A stretch of 64,000 nucleotides of DNA from Pseudomonadota bacterium (GTDB lineage Bacteria > Pseudomonadota > Gammaproteobacteria > Burkholderiales > Burkholderiaceae_E): positions 1-64,000 of the forward strand of contig CAUJHG010000039.1 in the NCBI GenBank assembly GCA_963204785.1, written 5' to 3'. Every line of letters starts with the position of its first letter. The stretch's first letter is position 1. Both the position numbers and the translations under genes were made by a program. Below, in pieces: positions 47,106 to 57,306 of this stretch. The notes under the pieces are model-generated. The model was not told the DNA's origin. It made no database searches and worked only from the letters and a program-made list of their open reading frames with translations.

Positions 47106-47338
47106 CTTTCGGGGCTCTCGTGCTGGAAGTTGACTGCTCGCGCAGGCACCACGGTGGAGATCGCGTGCTTGTAGACCATCTGGGTGACGGTATTGCGCAG
47201 CAGGACGACATACTGGTCGAAGGACTCGACGTGCCCTTGCAGCTTGATGCCGTTGACCAGGTAGACGGACACGGGAACGTGCTCCTTGCGAAGCATGTTC
47301 AGGAAGGGGTCTTGTAGCTGCTGCCCTTTGTTGCTCAT
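47102..47338 (-). CDS. hfq: RNA chaperone Hfq
   Basis: The 78-residue protein is the hexameric Sm-like RNA chaperone that pairs small RNAs with mRNAs. The Sm1 region is [24 protein letters not shown] and the Sm2 motif [10 protein letters not shown] is exact. Gln8 (QLQDPFL) and the KH residues for U-binding are present; the C-terminal tail is short ([13 protein letters not shown]), as usual for betaproteobacteria. GGAG precedes ATG 47338. It heads the hfq-hflX-hflK-hflC segment, and a heat-shock-type promoter candidate lies just upstream. Confidence 0.97.
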   Translation of the reverse strand: MSNKGQQLQDPFLNMLRKEHVPVSVYLVNGIKLQGHVESFDQYVVLLRNTVTQMVYKHAISTVVPARAVNFQHESPES

Positions 47339-47365
47339 CGCGGCTCCGGTGATCGATGCAGGTAG

Positions 47366-47392
47366 TGTCGGGGCATTACCGGCGGTTTCAAG
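47366..47392 (-). promoter_or_regulatory. Sigma-32-like promoter candidate upstream of hfq
   Basis: On the minus strand CCTTGAAA (CTTGAAA at 47392-47386) is followed after 12 bases by CCCCGACA (47373-47366). E. coli heat-shock promoters have CTTGAAA-like and CCCCATNT boxes; 12 bases is the groE spacing. The -35 side is near-perfect and the -10 side keeps CCCC but not the AT part. Transcription would begin about 20 bases before hfq. E. coli hfq is also under sigma-32 control, which makes the match credible. Confidence 0.5.
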
Positions 47393-47496
47393 GGGCTTCG
47401 CGCCCCCGGACGGGCAATATACCCGCAATATCGCAGCGCGGCGGGGACGGCGCGCCGCGGGCGGACCGGAGCGGCGCGCGAGGATCGGCCGCGGCC

Positions 47497-48966
47497 TCAG
47501 GGAGCGTAGGGATTGTCCGTCGTGCGGAACTCGATGCGCAGCGGCGTCCCCTCCAGCGAGAACTGCTCGCGGAACCAGGACTCCAGGTAGCGCCGGTAGG
47601 TGTCGGGCACCGCGTCCAGCGAACTGCCGTGGATCACGACGATCGGGGGATTCTGTCCGCCCTGGTGCGCGTAGCGCAGCTTCGGGCGGCGCGGGCCGCG
47701 CCGCGGTGGCTGCTGGCGCTGCACGGCCTCGAGCAGCGCCCGGGTCAGCTTCGGCGTGGGCAGCTTGCGCATCGCAGCGGCAAAGGCATCGTCGACCGAG
47801 CGCATCAGCGCACCGAGGCCGCTGCCATGCAGCGCGGAGATGTAGTGCACTCTTGCGAAGCGCAGGAACTGCAGCCGGCGCTCGAGATCCGACTTCAGCC
47901 GCTCGCGCTGGTCGGCGTCGAGCGCGTCCCACTTGTTGACGGCGACCACCACCGAGCGCCCCGCCTCGAGGATGTAGCCGGCGATGTTCGCGTCCTGGTC
48001 GGCGACGCCTTCGCGCGCATCGAGCATCAGCACGCAGACGTTGCAGTCCTCGATCGCCTGCAGGGTCTTGACCACCGAGAACTTCTCGACCAGGTCGGTG
48101 ACCTTGCCGCGGCGGCGCACCCCGGCAGTGTCGATCAGCGTGTAGGGCTTGCGGCCGCGCTCGAAGTCGATCTCGACCGCATCGCGCGTGGTGCCCGGCT
48201 GGTCGTAGGCGATCAGCCGCTCCTCGCCGAGCAGCGCGTTGATCAGCGTGGACTTGCCGGCGTTGGGCCTGCCCACCACCGCGACCCGCACACGGCGCGA
48301 CCCACGGGCCTGCGCCTGTCCGTCCGCCGGCCGCTCCGCTGTGGCCGCGCCCTCGCCTGCGCCTGCATCGCCGGCCCCGGCGGCAGTTCCCGCGGGCTCT
48401 CCGATCGGGCTCTCGGGCGCCGGGATCGTCGCGTCGTCGCAGGCCTCCGGTTCCGGGCCTGCGTGCCCGACGAAGGGTTCGAGCGCGATCTCGGCCAGTT
48501 CCCGCACCCCGTCGCCGTGGGCTGCGGAGATCACCAGCGGTTCGCCCAGCCCGAGCTCGTGGAATTCCGCCGCCACGGTTTCGCGGCGCATGCCCTCGGC
48601 CTTGTTGACCGCGACCAGGATGCGCCGCGCGCTGCGCCGCAGTTCGACGCCGATCTCGCGATCGTGGGCGGTCAGCCCCTGGCGGCCGTCGACCACGAAG
48701 ATCACCACGTCCGCCTCGAGCACTGCCTGGCGTGCCTGGCGGGCCATCTCGACCTCGATCCCCTCCTTGGCCACCGGCTCGAAGCCGCCGGTGTCGATCA
48801 CGATGCTGGGGATTGCGCCGAGCCGGCCGCGGCCGTAGTGCCGGTCGCGCGTCAGCCCCGGCCGGTCGGCGACCAGCGCGGCGCGGCTGCGCGTCAGGCG
48901 GTTGAAGAGCGTCGACTTGCCGACGTTGGGGCGTCCGACGAGGGCGACGACTGGCAGGCGACTCAC
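47497..48966 (-). CDS. der: GTPase Der (EngA)
   Basis: The 489-residue protein has two GTP-binding domains in tandem, with G1 motifs GRPNVGKST (about 11-19) and GRPNAGKST (near 236), and a KH-like C-terminal domain. It is essential for 50S ribosome assembly. The linker between the GTPases is long and rich in Ala, Gly and Glu ([18 protein letters not shown] onward), more than is usual. ATG 48966 begins the conserved [14 protein letters not shown]. It is placed between bamB and hfq, both on the same strand. Confidence 0.95.
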   Translation of the reverse strand: MSRLPVVALVGRPNVGKSTLFNRLTRSRAALVADRPGLTRDRHYGRGRLGAIPSIVIDTGGFEPVAKEGIEVEMARQARQAVLEADVVIFVVDGRQGLTAHDREIGVELRRSARRILVAVNKAEGMRRETVAAEFHELGLGEPLVISAAHGDGVRELAEIALEPFVGHAGPEPEACDDATIPAPESPIGEPAGTAAGAGDAGAGEGAATAERPADGQAQARGSRRVRVAVVGRPNAGKSTLINALLGEERLIAYDQPGTTRDAVEIDFERGRKPYTLIDTAGVRRRGKVTDLVEKFSVVKTLQAIEDCNVCVLMLDAREGVADQDANIAGYILEAGRSVVVAVNKWDALDADQRERLKSDLERRLQFLRFARVHYISALHGSGLGALMRSVDDAFAAAMRKLPTPKLTRALLEAVQRQQPPRRGPRRPKLRYAHQGGQNPPIVVIHGSSLDAVPDTYRRYLESWFREQFSLEGTPLRIEFRTTDNPYAP

Positions 48967-49036
48967 GGTTCGAGGCTTCCGGATGCAGGCTGCAGCGGCA
49001 TCCGGGCGCGCCGGATGCGGTCACTGCCGCGCTGGA

Positions 49037-50203
49037 CTAGTCTAGGCTGATGCCGACCACCGCACCGGCGCTGGTCTGGACGATCGCGCTGCGCCCTGCC
49101 GCCACCGGGGGCGAGACGACCGCACTGCCATCGGTGGCGAAGCGGCCCGCGATCGCGCCGTCGGAGCGCGACACCAGGTGCACCAGCCCCTGCGAGTCGC
49201 CCACCACCAGCACGGGCCCGAGCGACAGCGGTGCCGACAGCCCGCGGCCCGACAGGCCGTCCTGGCGCCACAGGCTCGCGCCGCTGCGCGAGTAGGCGTG
49301 CAGGCGATCGCGATCGTCGATCGCCGCCACCATGCTCGCGTCGACGTCGATCCCGCCCGCAGCCTTCAGTTCGCGCGACCACTGCGCGCGCCCGCTGGGT
49401 GCGTCGAAGCAGGCCAGCCGCCCCTGGAAGCTCGCGGCGCAGACCTCGCGGCCGCTGACCAGCGGCGAGCCGAGCACGTCGGCGATCCGCTCGATCTCGG
49501 TGGCGCCACGCGGCTGCGAGACCGTCGCCTCCCAGCGCAGCGCGCCGGACTCGATGCTCAGCGAGACCAGCCGGCCCCCCGGCATCCCGACGTAGATCGC
49601 ATCCGGCGCGATCGCCACCGAGGCGGTCTGGCGCAGCACCAGCGGCGGGTTCTGGCGCTGGAATGACCACCGGCGCCGGCCGCTGTCGGCGTCGAAGGCA
49701 GTGATCCGGTTGTCGCTGCTGCGCACGACCACCAGCCCCATGCCGACCGCAGGCACCGTGACCGCCTCCCCGCCCAGTTGCGCGCTCCAGCGCCGCTCGC
49801 CCCGTGCGTCGAAGGCGAGCAGCGCGCCGTCGCGCGCGGCGACGACCACGACGTCCCCGTCGCTGCCGACGCCGGCCGACAGGCGCCTGCCTGTGTCGGT
49901 CTTCCAGAGCAGCCCGCCGGTGGCAGGATCGATGCGCGCGATCGTTCCCGCGGCCGTGGCGACGAAGACGCTGCCCGCGGCCGACACCGGCGCGAAACCC
50001 GGCCCGGCGGGGCCCAGCCGCAGGCTCCAGGCCTGGGTGGCAGCGACCCGTGCGGTGATCGCCGGGGGCTCGGGAATCTTGCCCGAGTCGCCTGACCAGG
50101 GCCAGAAGCTGCCGCAGCCGGCCAGCGCGAGCGCCCCGGCGACCAGCAGCGCCCTGCGCCCGGCCGCCAGCGCGCGGGCAGCCTCGAAGGCGAGCGCCCT
50201 CAT
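49037..50203 (-). CDS. bamB: Outer-membrane assembly lipoprotein BamB
   Basis: The 388-residue lipoprotein has lipobox LAGC (Cys30) and a beta-propeller of PQQ-like repeats (ATGGLLWKTDTGRRLSAGVG, DARGERRWSAQL, DSGRRRWSFQRQ, ESGALRWEATVSQP). BamB supports the BAM machinery in inserting outer-membrane beta-barrels. ATG 50203 overlaps the yfgM stop as ATGA. A longer frame upstream would run through yfgM and is rejected. The yfgM-bamB-der order is typical. Confidence 0.94.
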   Translation of the reverse strand: MRALAFEAARALAAGRRALLVAGALALAGCGSFWPWSGDSGKIPEPPAITARVAATQAWSLRLGPAGPGFAPVSAAGSVFVATAAGTIARIDPATGGLLWKTDTGRRLSAGVGSDGDVVVVAARDGALLAFDARGERRWSAQLGGEAVTVPAVGMGLVVVRSSDNRITAFDADSGRRRWSFQRQNPPLVLRQTASVAIAPDAIYVGMPGGRLVSLSIESGALRWEATVSQPRGATEIERIADVLGSPLVSGREVCAASFQGRLACFDAPSGRAQWSRELKAAGGIDVDASMVAAIDDRDRLHAYSRSGASLWRQDGLSGRGLSAPLSLGPVLVVGDSQGLVHLVSRSDGAIAGRFATDGSAVVSPPVAAGRSAIVQTSAGAVVGISLD

Positions 50204-50838
50204 GCGCCGGCTCCACCCAGGGCGTCGAGCTTGATCTCCACCACCGCGCGCAGCGGGCTGCGTGGCGGCAGGCTGGCGAGCGCCTGCTGCCACGCGGCAC
50301 GCGCCTCGTCGGTCTTGCCCTGTGCAAACAGCAGGTCGCCACGACGGTCTGCGTACGCGGCGGCGAACGCGCCTGCCTCGTTCATCGGCAGCAGCGCGAG
50401 CCCCGCGTCGTAGTCCTTCTCGTCCAGCAGCAGCCCGGCAAGGCGGATGCGCGCCAGATGCGCGTATTCCTGGTCGCTGCCCCTGGAGGCGGCCCACTCG
50501 AGGGGCGGCTTCGCTGCCTCGAGGTCACCCGCATCGGCGTGGACCTTCGCGGCCAGCAGCGCGCCCATCTGCGCATAGATGGTGCCGCCGTACTGCTCGA
50601 ACAGCGTGCCGGCCACCTGCGAGACCTTCGCGGGGTCCTTCGCCGCCGCGGCAACGCGCAGTTCCTCGTAGACTGCCGAGGCCGCTGCCGACTGTCGTGC
50701 CTGGTACCAGCCCCAGCCGCGGTAGGCGGCAAACGCGAGCAGCACGACGGTCAGCAGCGTCATCAGGAAGTTGCCGTAGCGCTTCCAGAAGGCCTTCAGT
50801 TCCTCGAGCTGTTCCTGTTCCTGCAAGTCGTAGGCCAT
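50200..50838 (-). CDS. yfgM: YfgM-like ancillary SecYEG translocon protein
   Basis: The 212-residue protein has a short cytoplasmic start (MAYDLQEQEQLEELKAFWKR), one membrane helix (about 22-41) and TPR-like helices in the periplasm (AGTLFEQYGGTIYAQMGALL, DLLFAQGKTDEARAAWQQAL). In E. coli YfgM associates with the SecYEG translocon and periplasmic chaperones. It is cotranslated with bamB by an ATGA overlap and follows hisS by 77 bases. Confidence 0.9.
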   Translation of the reverse strand: MAYDLQEQEQLEELKAFWKRYGNFLMTLLTVVLLAFAAYRGWGWYQARQSAAASAVYEELRVAAAAKDPAKVSQVAGTLFEQYGGTIYAQMGALLAAKVHADAGDLEAAKPPLEWAASRGSDQEYAHLARIRLAGLLLDEKDYDAGLALLPMNEAGAFAAAYADRRGDLLFAQGKTDEARAAWQQALASLPPRSPLRAVVEIKLDALGGAGA

Positions 50839-50915
50839 TGCCTCACGCTCCCGTCAGATTGTGCGTTCCTCGTGCGCTGCGCCCGCGACCTGCGCAGGCC
50901 GCGCGCATCCGGTTC

Positions 50916-52205
50916 TCAGCCCTCGTCGCGCACCCGCTCGACGATCGCCTCGGTCAGCCGCCCGAGCGGCACCCGGAACTGGCGAGCGTCCGCAGCCTGC
51001 CCATCGTCGGCGCGCAGCCACTTGAGCGTCGCCTCGCCGGCGGCGATCTCGTCGTCGCCCAGCACCACGGCCACGAATGCGCCGCTGGCATCCGCGCGCC
51101 GGAACTGGGCCTTGAAGCTGCCCCCGCCGCAGTGCATCACGACGTCGAGTCCGGTGTCGCGCAGCCGCTCGGCTGCCTGGAAGGCTGCGAGCTCGGCCTG
51201 CGCGCCCTGATGGACCACGTACACGTCGCAGGACGCCTCGGCGCCTTGCGGCTCGGCGCGGCGCATCAGCTCGATCACCCGCTCGACCCCGAGCGCGAAG
51301 CCGCAGGCGGGGGTCGGCCGGCCGCCGAGCATCTCGACCAGCGGATCATAACGACCGCCGCCGCAGATCGTCAGGCCGTCGACCACCCACTCGAACACCG
51401 TGAGGTTGTAGTAGTCGAGCCCGCGCACCAGCCTGGGGTTGATCCGGTAAGGCAGGTTCTGCGCGCGCAGCAGCGCCTGCAGGCGGTCGAAGTGGGCGAG
51501 CGACTCCTCGCCGAGGAAGGCGATCAGCTTCGGGGCCGCCTCGACCAGCGCCTGCATCGCAGGGTTCTTGGTGTCGAGGATGCGCAGCGGATTGCTGTGC
51601 AGGCGCCGGCGCGCGTCCTCGTCGAGCTGGTCGGCATTGGCCTCGAGGTAGGCGATCAGCGCCTCGCGATGCGCGTGCCGCTCCTGCGACTGCCCCAGCG
51701 AGTTGATCTCGAGCTGCACTCCGGGCAGGCCGAGATCGTCCCACAGCCGCTGGCACAGCAGGATCACCTCGGCATCGGCGTCGGGGCCGCCGAAGCCCAG
51801 CGCCTCGGCGCCCACCTGGTGGAACTGGCGGTAGCGCCCTTTCTGCGGGCGCTCATGACGGAACATCGGCCCGGTGTACCAGAGCCGCCGGGGGCCGTCG
51901 TAGGTGAGATTGTGCTCGATGGCCGCGCGCACCACGCCCGCGGTGCACTCCGGGCGCAGCGTGAGCGCCTCCCCGTTGAGCGAGTCCGTGAACGAGTACA
52001 TCTCCTTCTCGACGATGTCGGTGACTTCGCCGATTCCGCGCACGAACAACCGGGTCTGCTCGACGATCGGGGTGCGGATCCGCTGGTAGCCGTAGCCCCG
52101 CATGCAGGCGGCGACCACGTCCTCGAGCCTGCGCCAGTGCGCCTCGTCGGCGGGCAGCACGTCGTTCATGCCGCGTACGCCGCGGATCTTCTCGGTCTTG
52201 CTCAT
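50916..52205 (-). CDS. hisS: Histidyl-tRNA synthetase
   Basis: The 429-residue class II synthetase charges tRNA-His. Motif 2 ([25 protein letters not shown]) and the two histidine A motifs ([15 protein letters not shown] and [14 protein letters not shown]) are intact, and an anticodon-binding domain follows from about residue 330. The start [20 protein letters not shown] is standard. ATG 52205 overlaps the ispG stop as ATGA, so the pair is translationally coupled. The hisS-like hisZ in this window lacks the anticodon domain. Confidence 0.96.
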   Translation of the reverse strand: MSKTEKIRGVRGMNDVLPADEAHWRRLEDVVAACMRGYGYQRIRTPIVEQTRLFVRGIGEVTDIVEKEMYSFTDSLNGEALTLRPECTAGVVRAAIEHNLTYDGPRRLWYTGPMFRHERPQKGRYRQFHQVGAEALGFGGPDADAEVILLCQRLWDDLGLPGVQLEINSLGQSQERHAHREALIAYLEANADQLDEDARRRLHSNPLRILDTKNPAMQALVEAAPKLIAFLGEESLAHFDRLQALLRAQNLPYRINPRLVRGLDYYNLTVFEWVVDGLTICGGGRYDPLVEMLGGRPTPACGFALGVERVIELMRRAEPQGAEASCDVYVVHQGAQAELAAFQAAERLRDTGLDVVMHCGGGSFKAQFRRADASGAFVAVVLGDDEIAAGEATLKWLRADDGQAADARQFRVPLGRLTEAIVERVRDEG

Positions 52206-53533
52206 TGCTGCCCTGCCGGTGTGGCCGCGCCGTAGCGCCGCGCCACGTAGTCGTCGACGATCGCCTGGAATTCCTCGGCGATCCGGTCGCCCTTCAAGGT
52301 GACGGTGCGCTGACCATCGACGAAGACCGGCGCCACCGGCGCCTCGCCCGAGCCGGGCAGCGAGATCCCGATGTCCGCGTGCCGGCTCTCGCCGGGGCCG
52401 TTGACCACGCAGCCCATCACCGCCACCTGCATCGACCCCACGCCCGGATACTGCCTGCGCCACTGCGGCATGCGCTCGCGCAGGTGGCGCTGGATGCGGT
52501 CGGCGAGTTCCTGGAAGAAGGTGCTGCTGGTGCGACCGCAACCGGGGCAGGCGATCACCTGCGGAGTGAAGGCGCGCAGCCCCAGCGCCTGCAGGATCTC
52601 CTGCCCGACCACCACCTCGCGCGTGCGATCGCCGTTGGGCTCCGGCGTGAGCGAGATGCGGATCGTGTCGCCGATGCCCTCCTGCAGCAGCACTGCCAGC
52701 GCCGCAGTGGAGGCGACGATCCCCTTGCTGCCCATCCCGGCCTCGGTCAGCCCCAGGTGCAGCGGATAGTCACAGCGCGCGGAGAGGTCGCGATAGACGG
52801 CGATCAGGTCCTGCACGCTCGAGACCTTTGCCGACAGCACGATCGCATCGCCCGGCAGCCCCAGTTCCTCGGCGCGCTGCGCGCTCTCGATCGCCGACAC
52901 GACCAGCGCCTCGCGCATCACCTGCGCGGCGTCCCAGGGCATCGCCCGCGCCGCGTTGGCATCCATCATCCGCGCAAGCACCGTCTGGTCGAGACTGCCC
53001 CAGTTCACCCCGATGCGCACAGGCTTGCCCCAGCGGCAGGCCACCTCGACCATCTGCGCGAAGTTGTCGTCCCGGCGTTTGCCGCTGCCGACGTTGCCGG
53101 GGTTGATCCGGTACTTCGCCAGCGCCTGCGCGCACTCCGGATGCTGCGTGAGCAGCTTGTGGCCGTTGTAGTGGAAGTCGCCCACCAGCGGCACCTCCAG
53201 CCCCATGCGCGCGAGCTGGTCGCGGATCGCCGGCACTGCCGCAGCGGCCTCGGGCGTGTTCACGGTGATGCGCACCAGCTCCGAGCCGGCCTGCGCGAGC
53301 GCCTTGACCTGGATCGCGGTCGCGATCGGGTCCGCAGTGTCGGTGTTGGTCATCGACTGGACGACCACCGGCGCTGAACCGCCGATCGTCACCTGCCGGC
53401 TGCCGGCCCGCACCGAGACCGCCCGGGTGGGTCGCCGTGCAAGCGCTCCCGCCGGACAGGGCGAGGGCCCGGACGCATCCGCCCCGGGACGGACGGAATC
53501 GACGGCGGCTGCGCCGTGCTGGATCGTCTTCAT
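52202..53533 (-). CDS. ispG: 4-hydroxy-3-methylbut-2-enyl diphosphate synthase (flavodoxin)
   Basis: The 443-residue enzyme acts in the MEP isoprenoid pathway. It carries the N-terminal TIM-barrel part ([32 protein letters not shown]) and the C-terminal iron-sulfur part with conserved cysteines in [16 protein letters not shown] and [20 protein letters not shown] non-conserved N-terminal extension of about 35 residues (Ala/Pro-rich) precedes the core; the true start could be later. It overlaps hisS, and rodZ is 43 bases upstream. Confidence 0.95.
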   Translation of the reverse strand: MKTIQHGAAAVDSVRPGADASGPSPCPAGALARRPTRAVSVRAGSRQVTIGGSAPVVVQSMTNTDTADPIATAIQVKALAQAGSELVRITVNTPEAAAAVPAIRDQLARMGLEVPLVGDFHYNGHKLLTQHPECAQALAKYRINPGNVGSGKRRDDNFAQMVEVACRWGKPVRIGVNWGSLDQTVLARMMDANAARAMPWDAAQVMREALVVSAIESAQRAEELGLPGDAIVLSAKVSSVQDLIAVYRDLSARCDYPLHLGLTEAGMGSKGIVASTAALAVLLQEGIGDTIRISLTPEPNGDRTREVVVGQEILQALGLRAFTPQVIACPGCGRTSSTFFQELADRIQRHLRERMPQWRRQYPGVGSMQVAVMGCVVNGPGESRHADIGISLPGSGEAPVAPVFVDGQRTVTLKGDRIAEEFQAIVDDYVARRYGAATPAGQQ

Positions 53534-53576
53534 CGTCGGTGACCGCGGATCCCGGCCCGCGGAGGCTCCATGGTTC

Positions 53577-54542
53577 TCACGGCAGGTTCAGCCGGGCGAC
53601 GCTGCCGCGGACGTGAGGAGTGAGATCGAGGGGTCGGCCGGCGAACTCGGCGCGCACGGCGGCCGCATTTCCGATCACCAGCGCGGTCGTTCCGTCGATC
53701 GGCAGCTCGCGCGTCGACCCGGCCGGCTGGTTGCCCGACACCAGCACCTTGCCGTCGCGCCTGGCCTCGAGCCAGGCCTCGCGCTCGAAGCTCAGCCGCA
53801 GCACCGGGCCGGAGGGGCTCGCGTCGCCGGGCCTGGCTGCGTCTGCCGCCGACGCCGCGGACGCGTCCGCCGTGGCAGTCCCGGCAGCCTGGCCGGACGG
53901 CGCCGGCGCTGCGGGCGCCGATGGCCCGGTCGATTCCGTCGGACCCGCGAGGGCCGGCGGCCCGGGCTCCGCGGCCGGTGCGCCCTGCCCCGCCGAGCTG
54001 CCTGGCTGCTCCGATGCAAGCTGGCCGAGGGAAATCGCCTCGGTGGTCGTTCCGGGCGCACCGCGCTCGGCGCTCGCCTCGGGCTGCGGGCCCGGGGCGG
54101 TCTCGACCGCGTTCTCGCGCGACAGCCAGGAGCCCACTCCGCCCAGGTCGGAGCCGCCGAAGAAGAAGGCGAGCACGAGCACGCCGGCGGCGAGCAGGAG
54201 GATCCAGGCCACGCGGCTGCCGGAGCCGCCGCTGCCGAAGCCGAGCATGCTGCGGCTGGGCAGCGGCTCGTCCAGCGATGCGGCCGGGCGCAGGTCCGCC
54301 GCGTGCAGCGTCGCCGACATCGCCTCGACCAGCGGCTCGACGTCGACCTCGAGCATGCGACCGTAGCCCCTGAGCACCCCGCGCACGAAGGCCTGCCCGG
54401 GAAGCGCGTGCCAGTCGCCGGCCTCCAGCGCGTGCAGCTGCCTCGGGTGCAGCTTCAGCTGGCGCATCACGTCCTCGGGCGCGAACCCGCGCGCTTCGCG
54501 GGCGGCGATGAGGTCCTGCACGGTGGCAATGCGCTCGGACAC
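53577..54542 (-). CDS. rodZ: RodZ-like helix-turn-helix membrane protein
   Basis: The 321-residue protein has an N-terminal HTH domain ([40 protein letters not shown]), one membrane helix (about 106-124, [18 protein letters not shown]), a long Ala/Pro/Ser-rich periplasmic linker and a C-terminal DUF4115-like domain ([20 protein letters not shown]). RodZ links MreB to the cell envelope in rod-shape control. It starts three bases after the pilW stop. The HTH probably binds MreB rather than DNA, as in E. coli. Confidence 0.9.
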   Translation of the reverse strand: MSERIATVQDLIAAREARGFAPEDVMRQLKLHPRQLHALEAGDWHALPGQAFVRGVLRGYGRMLEVDVEPLVEAMSATLHAADLRPAASLDEPLPSRSMLGFGSGGSGSRVAWILLLAAGVLVLAFFFGGSDLGGVGSWLSRENAVETAPGPQPEASAERGAPGTTTEAISLGQLASEQPGSSAGQGAPAAEPGPPALAGPTESTGPSAPAAPAPSGQAAGTATADASAASAADAARPGDASPSGPVLRLSFEREAWLEARRDGKVLVSGNQPAGSTRELPIDGTTALVIGNAAAVRAEFAGRPLDLTPHVRGSVARLNLP

Positions 54543-54545
54543 CGG

Positions 54546-55376
54546 TCAGTCTCCGTACCTGCCGGCTGCCAGCCGCCCGGCCTCGGCCGACTCCGGGAAG
54601 CGCCGGCGCAGTTGCGCCGCAAGGCTGGCCTCGGCGTCGCGATCGCCGGCCAGGCGCTCGACCCGCAGGGCCAGCCAGAGGACCTGCGCCGTCGGCTCGA
54701 AGGACCCGGTCAGGCGCCGCGCGAAGAAGCGCGCGCGTTCGATGTCGCCCCGCTTCAGGTACAGCTCGCCGAGGTTGTACATCGCGACCGGATTGGACGG
54801 ATCGGCCTGGAAGGAGCGCTGGAACCAGGCCTCGGCAGCGGTCTCGTCGCCCATGCGCAGCGAGCAGATCCCGGCGTTGTGCATCGGCTTGGCCGGGGTC
54901 TGGTACAGCGGGTTGCGCAGGGCATTGCGGAAGCGCGCGATCGACTCGCGCTCGCGCCCGGTCTGGCAGAGGAACCAGCCGTAGTTGTTGTTCAGCTCGG
55001 AATCGTCGGGAGCGATGCGCAGCGCGCGCAGGAAGGATTCCTCGGCGCGGGGCCGATCACCGAGATCCATGTAGACCAGGGCGAGCATTCCGTGGGCCGC
55101 CGCGTACTCGGGATCGATGCCCAGCGACTGCCGCAGCTCATCGAGCGCCACCTTGTAGTTGCCCTGCTGGTAGTAGCTCGCCGCCAGCTCGAGGCGGATG
55201 CGCGCGCGCCGGCGCAGGTCGGACTCCTCGCCGCCGGTCGGCAGCGCAGCGTTCGGGCCGGCGGTGTCGGACACCGGTGGTGCGCTGCCAGCTCCTGGCG
55301 CCGCGCAGGCGCCCAGGAGCATCAGCATCGTCGCGAACAGCGCCGCGCCCCAGGCCGTAGAGCGCGCTCGGCTCAT
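54546..55376 (-). CDS. pilW: Type IV pilus biogenesis lipoprotein PilW/PilF
   Basis: The 276-residue TPR lipoprotein has lipobox LGAC (Cys24) and four to six TPR units ([58 protein letters not shown]). PilF/PilW lipoproteins are pilotins that place the PilQ secretin in the outer membrane. ATG 55376 overlaps the rlmN stop as ATGA. The presence of this gene agrees with a twitching-motility organism; the receiver fragment at the window end may belong to the same system. Confidence 0.9.
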   Translation of the reverse strand: MSRARSTAWGAALFATMLMLLGACAAPGAGSAPPVSDTAGPNAALPTGGEESDLRRRARIRLELAASYYQQGNYKVALDELRQSLGIDPEYAAAHGMLALVYMDLGDRPRAEESFLRALRIAPDDSELNNNYGWFLCQTGRERESIARFRNALRNPLYQTPAKPMHNAGICSLRMGDETAAEAWFQRSFQADPSNPVAMYNLGELYLKRGDIERARFFARRLTGSFEPTAQVLWLALRVERLAGDRDAEASLAAQLRRRFPESAEAGRLAAGRYGD

Positions 55377-56491
55377 CCGCGGACCTCCATGAGCGGAACC
55401 ACCCGCCGGCTGCGCTCCTTCAGCCGGGTGCGGTCCTGGACCTCGCCGGCGAGCTGGCCGCAGGCCGCGTCGATGTCGTCGCCGCGGGTGCGCCGGATCG
55501 TGGTGACGATGCCTGCGTCGATCAGGATCTGGGCGAAGCGGCGGATCCGGTCACCCGGTGAGCGCCGCAGCCCCGAGCCCGGGAAGGGATTGAAGGGAAT
55601 CAGGTTGAACTTGCAGGGGAGATCGTCCACCAGCGCCAGCAGCGCCCGCGCGTGGGCGTCGGTGTCGTTGACGCCGTCGAGCATCACGTACTCGAAGGTG
55701 ATGAAGTCGCGCGGAGCCCGCTCCAGGTAGCCCCTGCAGGCGGCCATCAGCTCGGCCAGCGGGTACTTCCGGTTCAGGGGCACGAGTTCGTTGCGCAGTG
55801 CGTCGTCGGGCGCATGCAGCGAGACCGCGAGGGCCACCGGACAGTCGTTGCGCAGCCGGTCGATCATGGGCACCACGCCCGAGGTCGACACCGTGACCCG
55901 GCGCCGCGACAGCCCGTAGGCGTCGTCGTCGAGCAGGATGCGCAGCGCGGTGAGCGTCGCCGAGTAGTTCTGCAGCGGCTCGCCCATTCCCATGAAGACC
56001 ACGTTGCCGATGATGCGCTCGCCATCGGGCGAGGCGCCCAGCGCGCGGTTGGCCCACCAGAGCTGGGCGACGATCTCGGCAGCGTCGAGGTTGCGGCTGA
56101 AACCCTGCTTGCCGGTGGAGCAGAACAGGCAGTTCACCGCGCAGCCCGCCTGCGTGGAGATGCACAGCGTGCCGCGGTTGGCCTCGGGGATGAACACCGA
56201 CTCGACGGCATTGCCCTGCCCGACGTCCAGCAGCCACTTGCGGGTGCCGTCGGCCGAGACGTGGTCCGCGAGCACTGCGGGAGCGCGCACCGTCGCGCGC
56301 TCGGCGAGCCTGGCACGGAAGGCCTTGGCCAGGTCGGTCATCTCGGCGAAGTCGGCCACGCCGCGCTGGTGCACCCAGCGCATCAGCTGTCGCGCACGGA
56401 AGGGCTTCTCGCCCCAGTCGGCGCACAGGGCGGCCAGCCCCTGGGCGTCGAGACCCAGCAGGTTGACCGGCGCGGGAGTGGCGGGCAGCAC
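55373..56491 (-). CDS. rlmN: Dual-specificity RNA methyltransferase RlmN
   Basis: The 372-residue radical-SAM enzyme adds a methyl group to C2 of A2503 in 23S rRNA and A37 in some tRNAs. The radical-SAM cysteines are Cys117, Cys121 and Cys124 (CAVNCLFC). The C-terminal catalytic cysteine region is present near [20 protein letters not shown]. The conserved GMGEPLQNY segment supports RlmN and not Cfr. ATG 56491 lies 15 bases after the ndk stop. Confidence 0.95.
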   Translation of the reverse strand: MLPATPAPVNLLGLDAQGLAALCADWGEKPFRARQLMRWVHQRGVADFAEMTDLAKAFRARLAERATVRAPAVLADHVSADGTRKWLLDVGQGNAVESVFIPEANRGTLCISTQAGCAVNCLFCSTGKQGFSRNLDAAEIVAQLWWANRALGASPDGERIIGNVVFMGMGEPLQNYSATLTALRILLDDDAYGLSRRRVTVSTSGVVPMIDRLRNDCPVALAVSLHAPDDALRNELVPLNRKYPLAELMAACRGYLERAPRDFITFEYVMLDGVNDTDAHARALLALVDDLPCKFNLIPFNPFPGSGLRRSPGDRIRRFAQILIDAGIVTTIRRTRGDDIDAACGQLAGEVQDRTRLKERSRRVVPLMEVRG

Positions 56492-56506
56492 CGGCGTCAG
56501 GCTCCC

Positions 56507-56932
56507 TCAGCGGGAGTGGACATCCATCGACGGGAAGAAGAAGGCCACCTCGACCGCCGCGGTCTCGGGGGCATCGGAGCCGTGCACCGCGTTGGCGTCG
56601 ATGCTGTCGGCGAAATCGGCGCGAATGGTGCCGGCGGCGGCCTTGCGGGGATCGGTCGCGCCCATCAGGTCGCGGTTCTTCAGGATCGCGTTCTCGCCCT
56701 CGAGCACCTGGACCATCACGGGACCGGAGATCATGAAGTCGACCAGGTCCTTGAAGAAGGGGCGCTCGCGATGCACGCCGTAGAACGCCTCGGCCTGGTT
56801 GCGCGACAGATGCATCATGCGGGCAGCGACGATCTTCAGGCCGGCGCCCTCGAAGCGGGCATAGATCTGGCCGATCGCGTTCTTGGCGACGGCATCGGGC
56901 TTGATGATGGACAGGGTGCGCTCGGTGGCCAT
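56507..56932 (-). CDS. ndk: Nucleoside diphosphate kinase
   Basis: The 141-residue enzyme transfers the gamma-phosphate between nucleotides through a phosphohistidine, His117 in NAVHGSDA. The start [15 protein letters not shown] is typical, and the total length equals the family standard. ATG 56932 is chosen because it begins the conserved N-terminus; the frame extends further but that part is not protein-like. It heads the 17-gene minus-strand series down to the phosphoribosyltransferase, which suggests a main promoter in the 374-base gap behind it. Confidence 0.96.
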   Translation of the reverse strand: MATERTLSIIKPDAVAKNAIGQIYARFEGAGLKIVAARMMHLSRNQAEAFYGVHRERPFFKDLVDFMISGPVMVQVLEGENAILKNRDLMGATDPRKAAAGTIRADFADSIDANAVHGSDAPETAAVEVAFFFPSMDVHSR

Positions 56933-56980
56933 GGTCGGGTGATCCTCGAATCGGGTTCCATCGCCGCAGCCGGCACCGGA

Positions 56981-57038
56981 GCGCCCTCTGGCGCCCCGAA
57001 GAGAGCGCCCTCCCCGGGGCGTCTTCTTCGGCGCCCTC
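56981..57038. repeat. Three copies of GCGCCCTC in the ndk leader
   Basis: GCGCCCTC occurs at 56981-56988, 57005-57012 and 57031-57038, with spacings of 24 and 26 bases. The intervening DNA is also related (GAAGA and CTTCTTCG between copies). They sit between ndk and its likely promoter in the first part of the 374-base gap 56933-57306. They may be regulatory or just GC-rich slippage products. Confidence 0.55.
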
Positions 57039-57133
57039 TCGGGCACCCCTTCGGCGCACCAATTGGCGTCGATGGAAAAGTCGTGTAAAAAGAGAAGCTT
57101 AGAGCAACTATTCAGTATTTTTCCGAACAGATG

Positions 57134-57142
57134 ATTCTAGCA
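57134..57142 (-). promoter_or_regulatory. Extended -10 promoter candidate for ndk operon
   Basis: Reading the minus strand, TGCTAGAAT (57142-57134) is an extended -10 element (TGn plus TAGAAT). The DNA downstream (57077-57130) is unusually AT-rich for this window, which fits a promoter start region. No -35 hexamer was found at the right distance, as can be the case for extended -10 promoters. Transcription would begin near 57127, about 195 bases before ndk. A promoter for the opposite gene should also lie in 57040-57290, but I could not place it. Confidence 0.4.
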
Positions 57143-57306
57143 TAGCCACGTGCCGCAGGCGCCGCTGCGCGCAAGATGAAAGCTTGCCCGCGCCGGCCCG
57201 ACTGCATCACCAACCCGCAGCCCGGAAGGCGATCGTCGACGCCTTCCGGCCGCAAGGGCAGCGCGGCTTGCGCAGCCCTTGCCCAACTCATCAGGAGACT
57301 CGAAAC

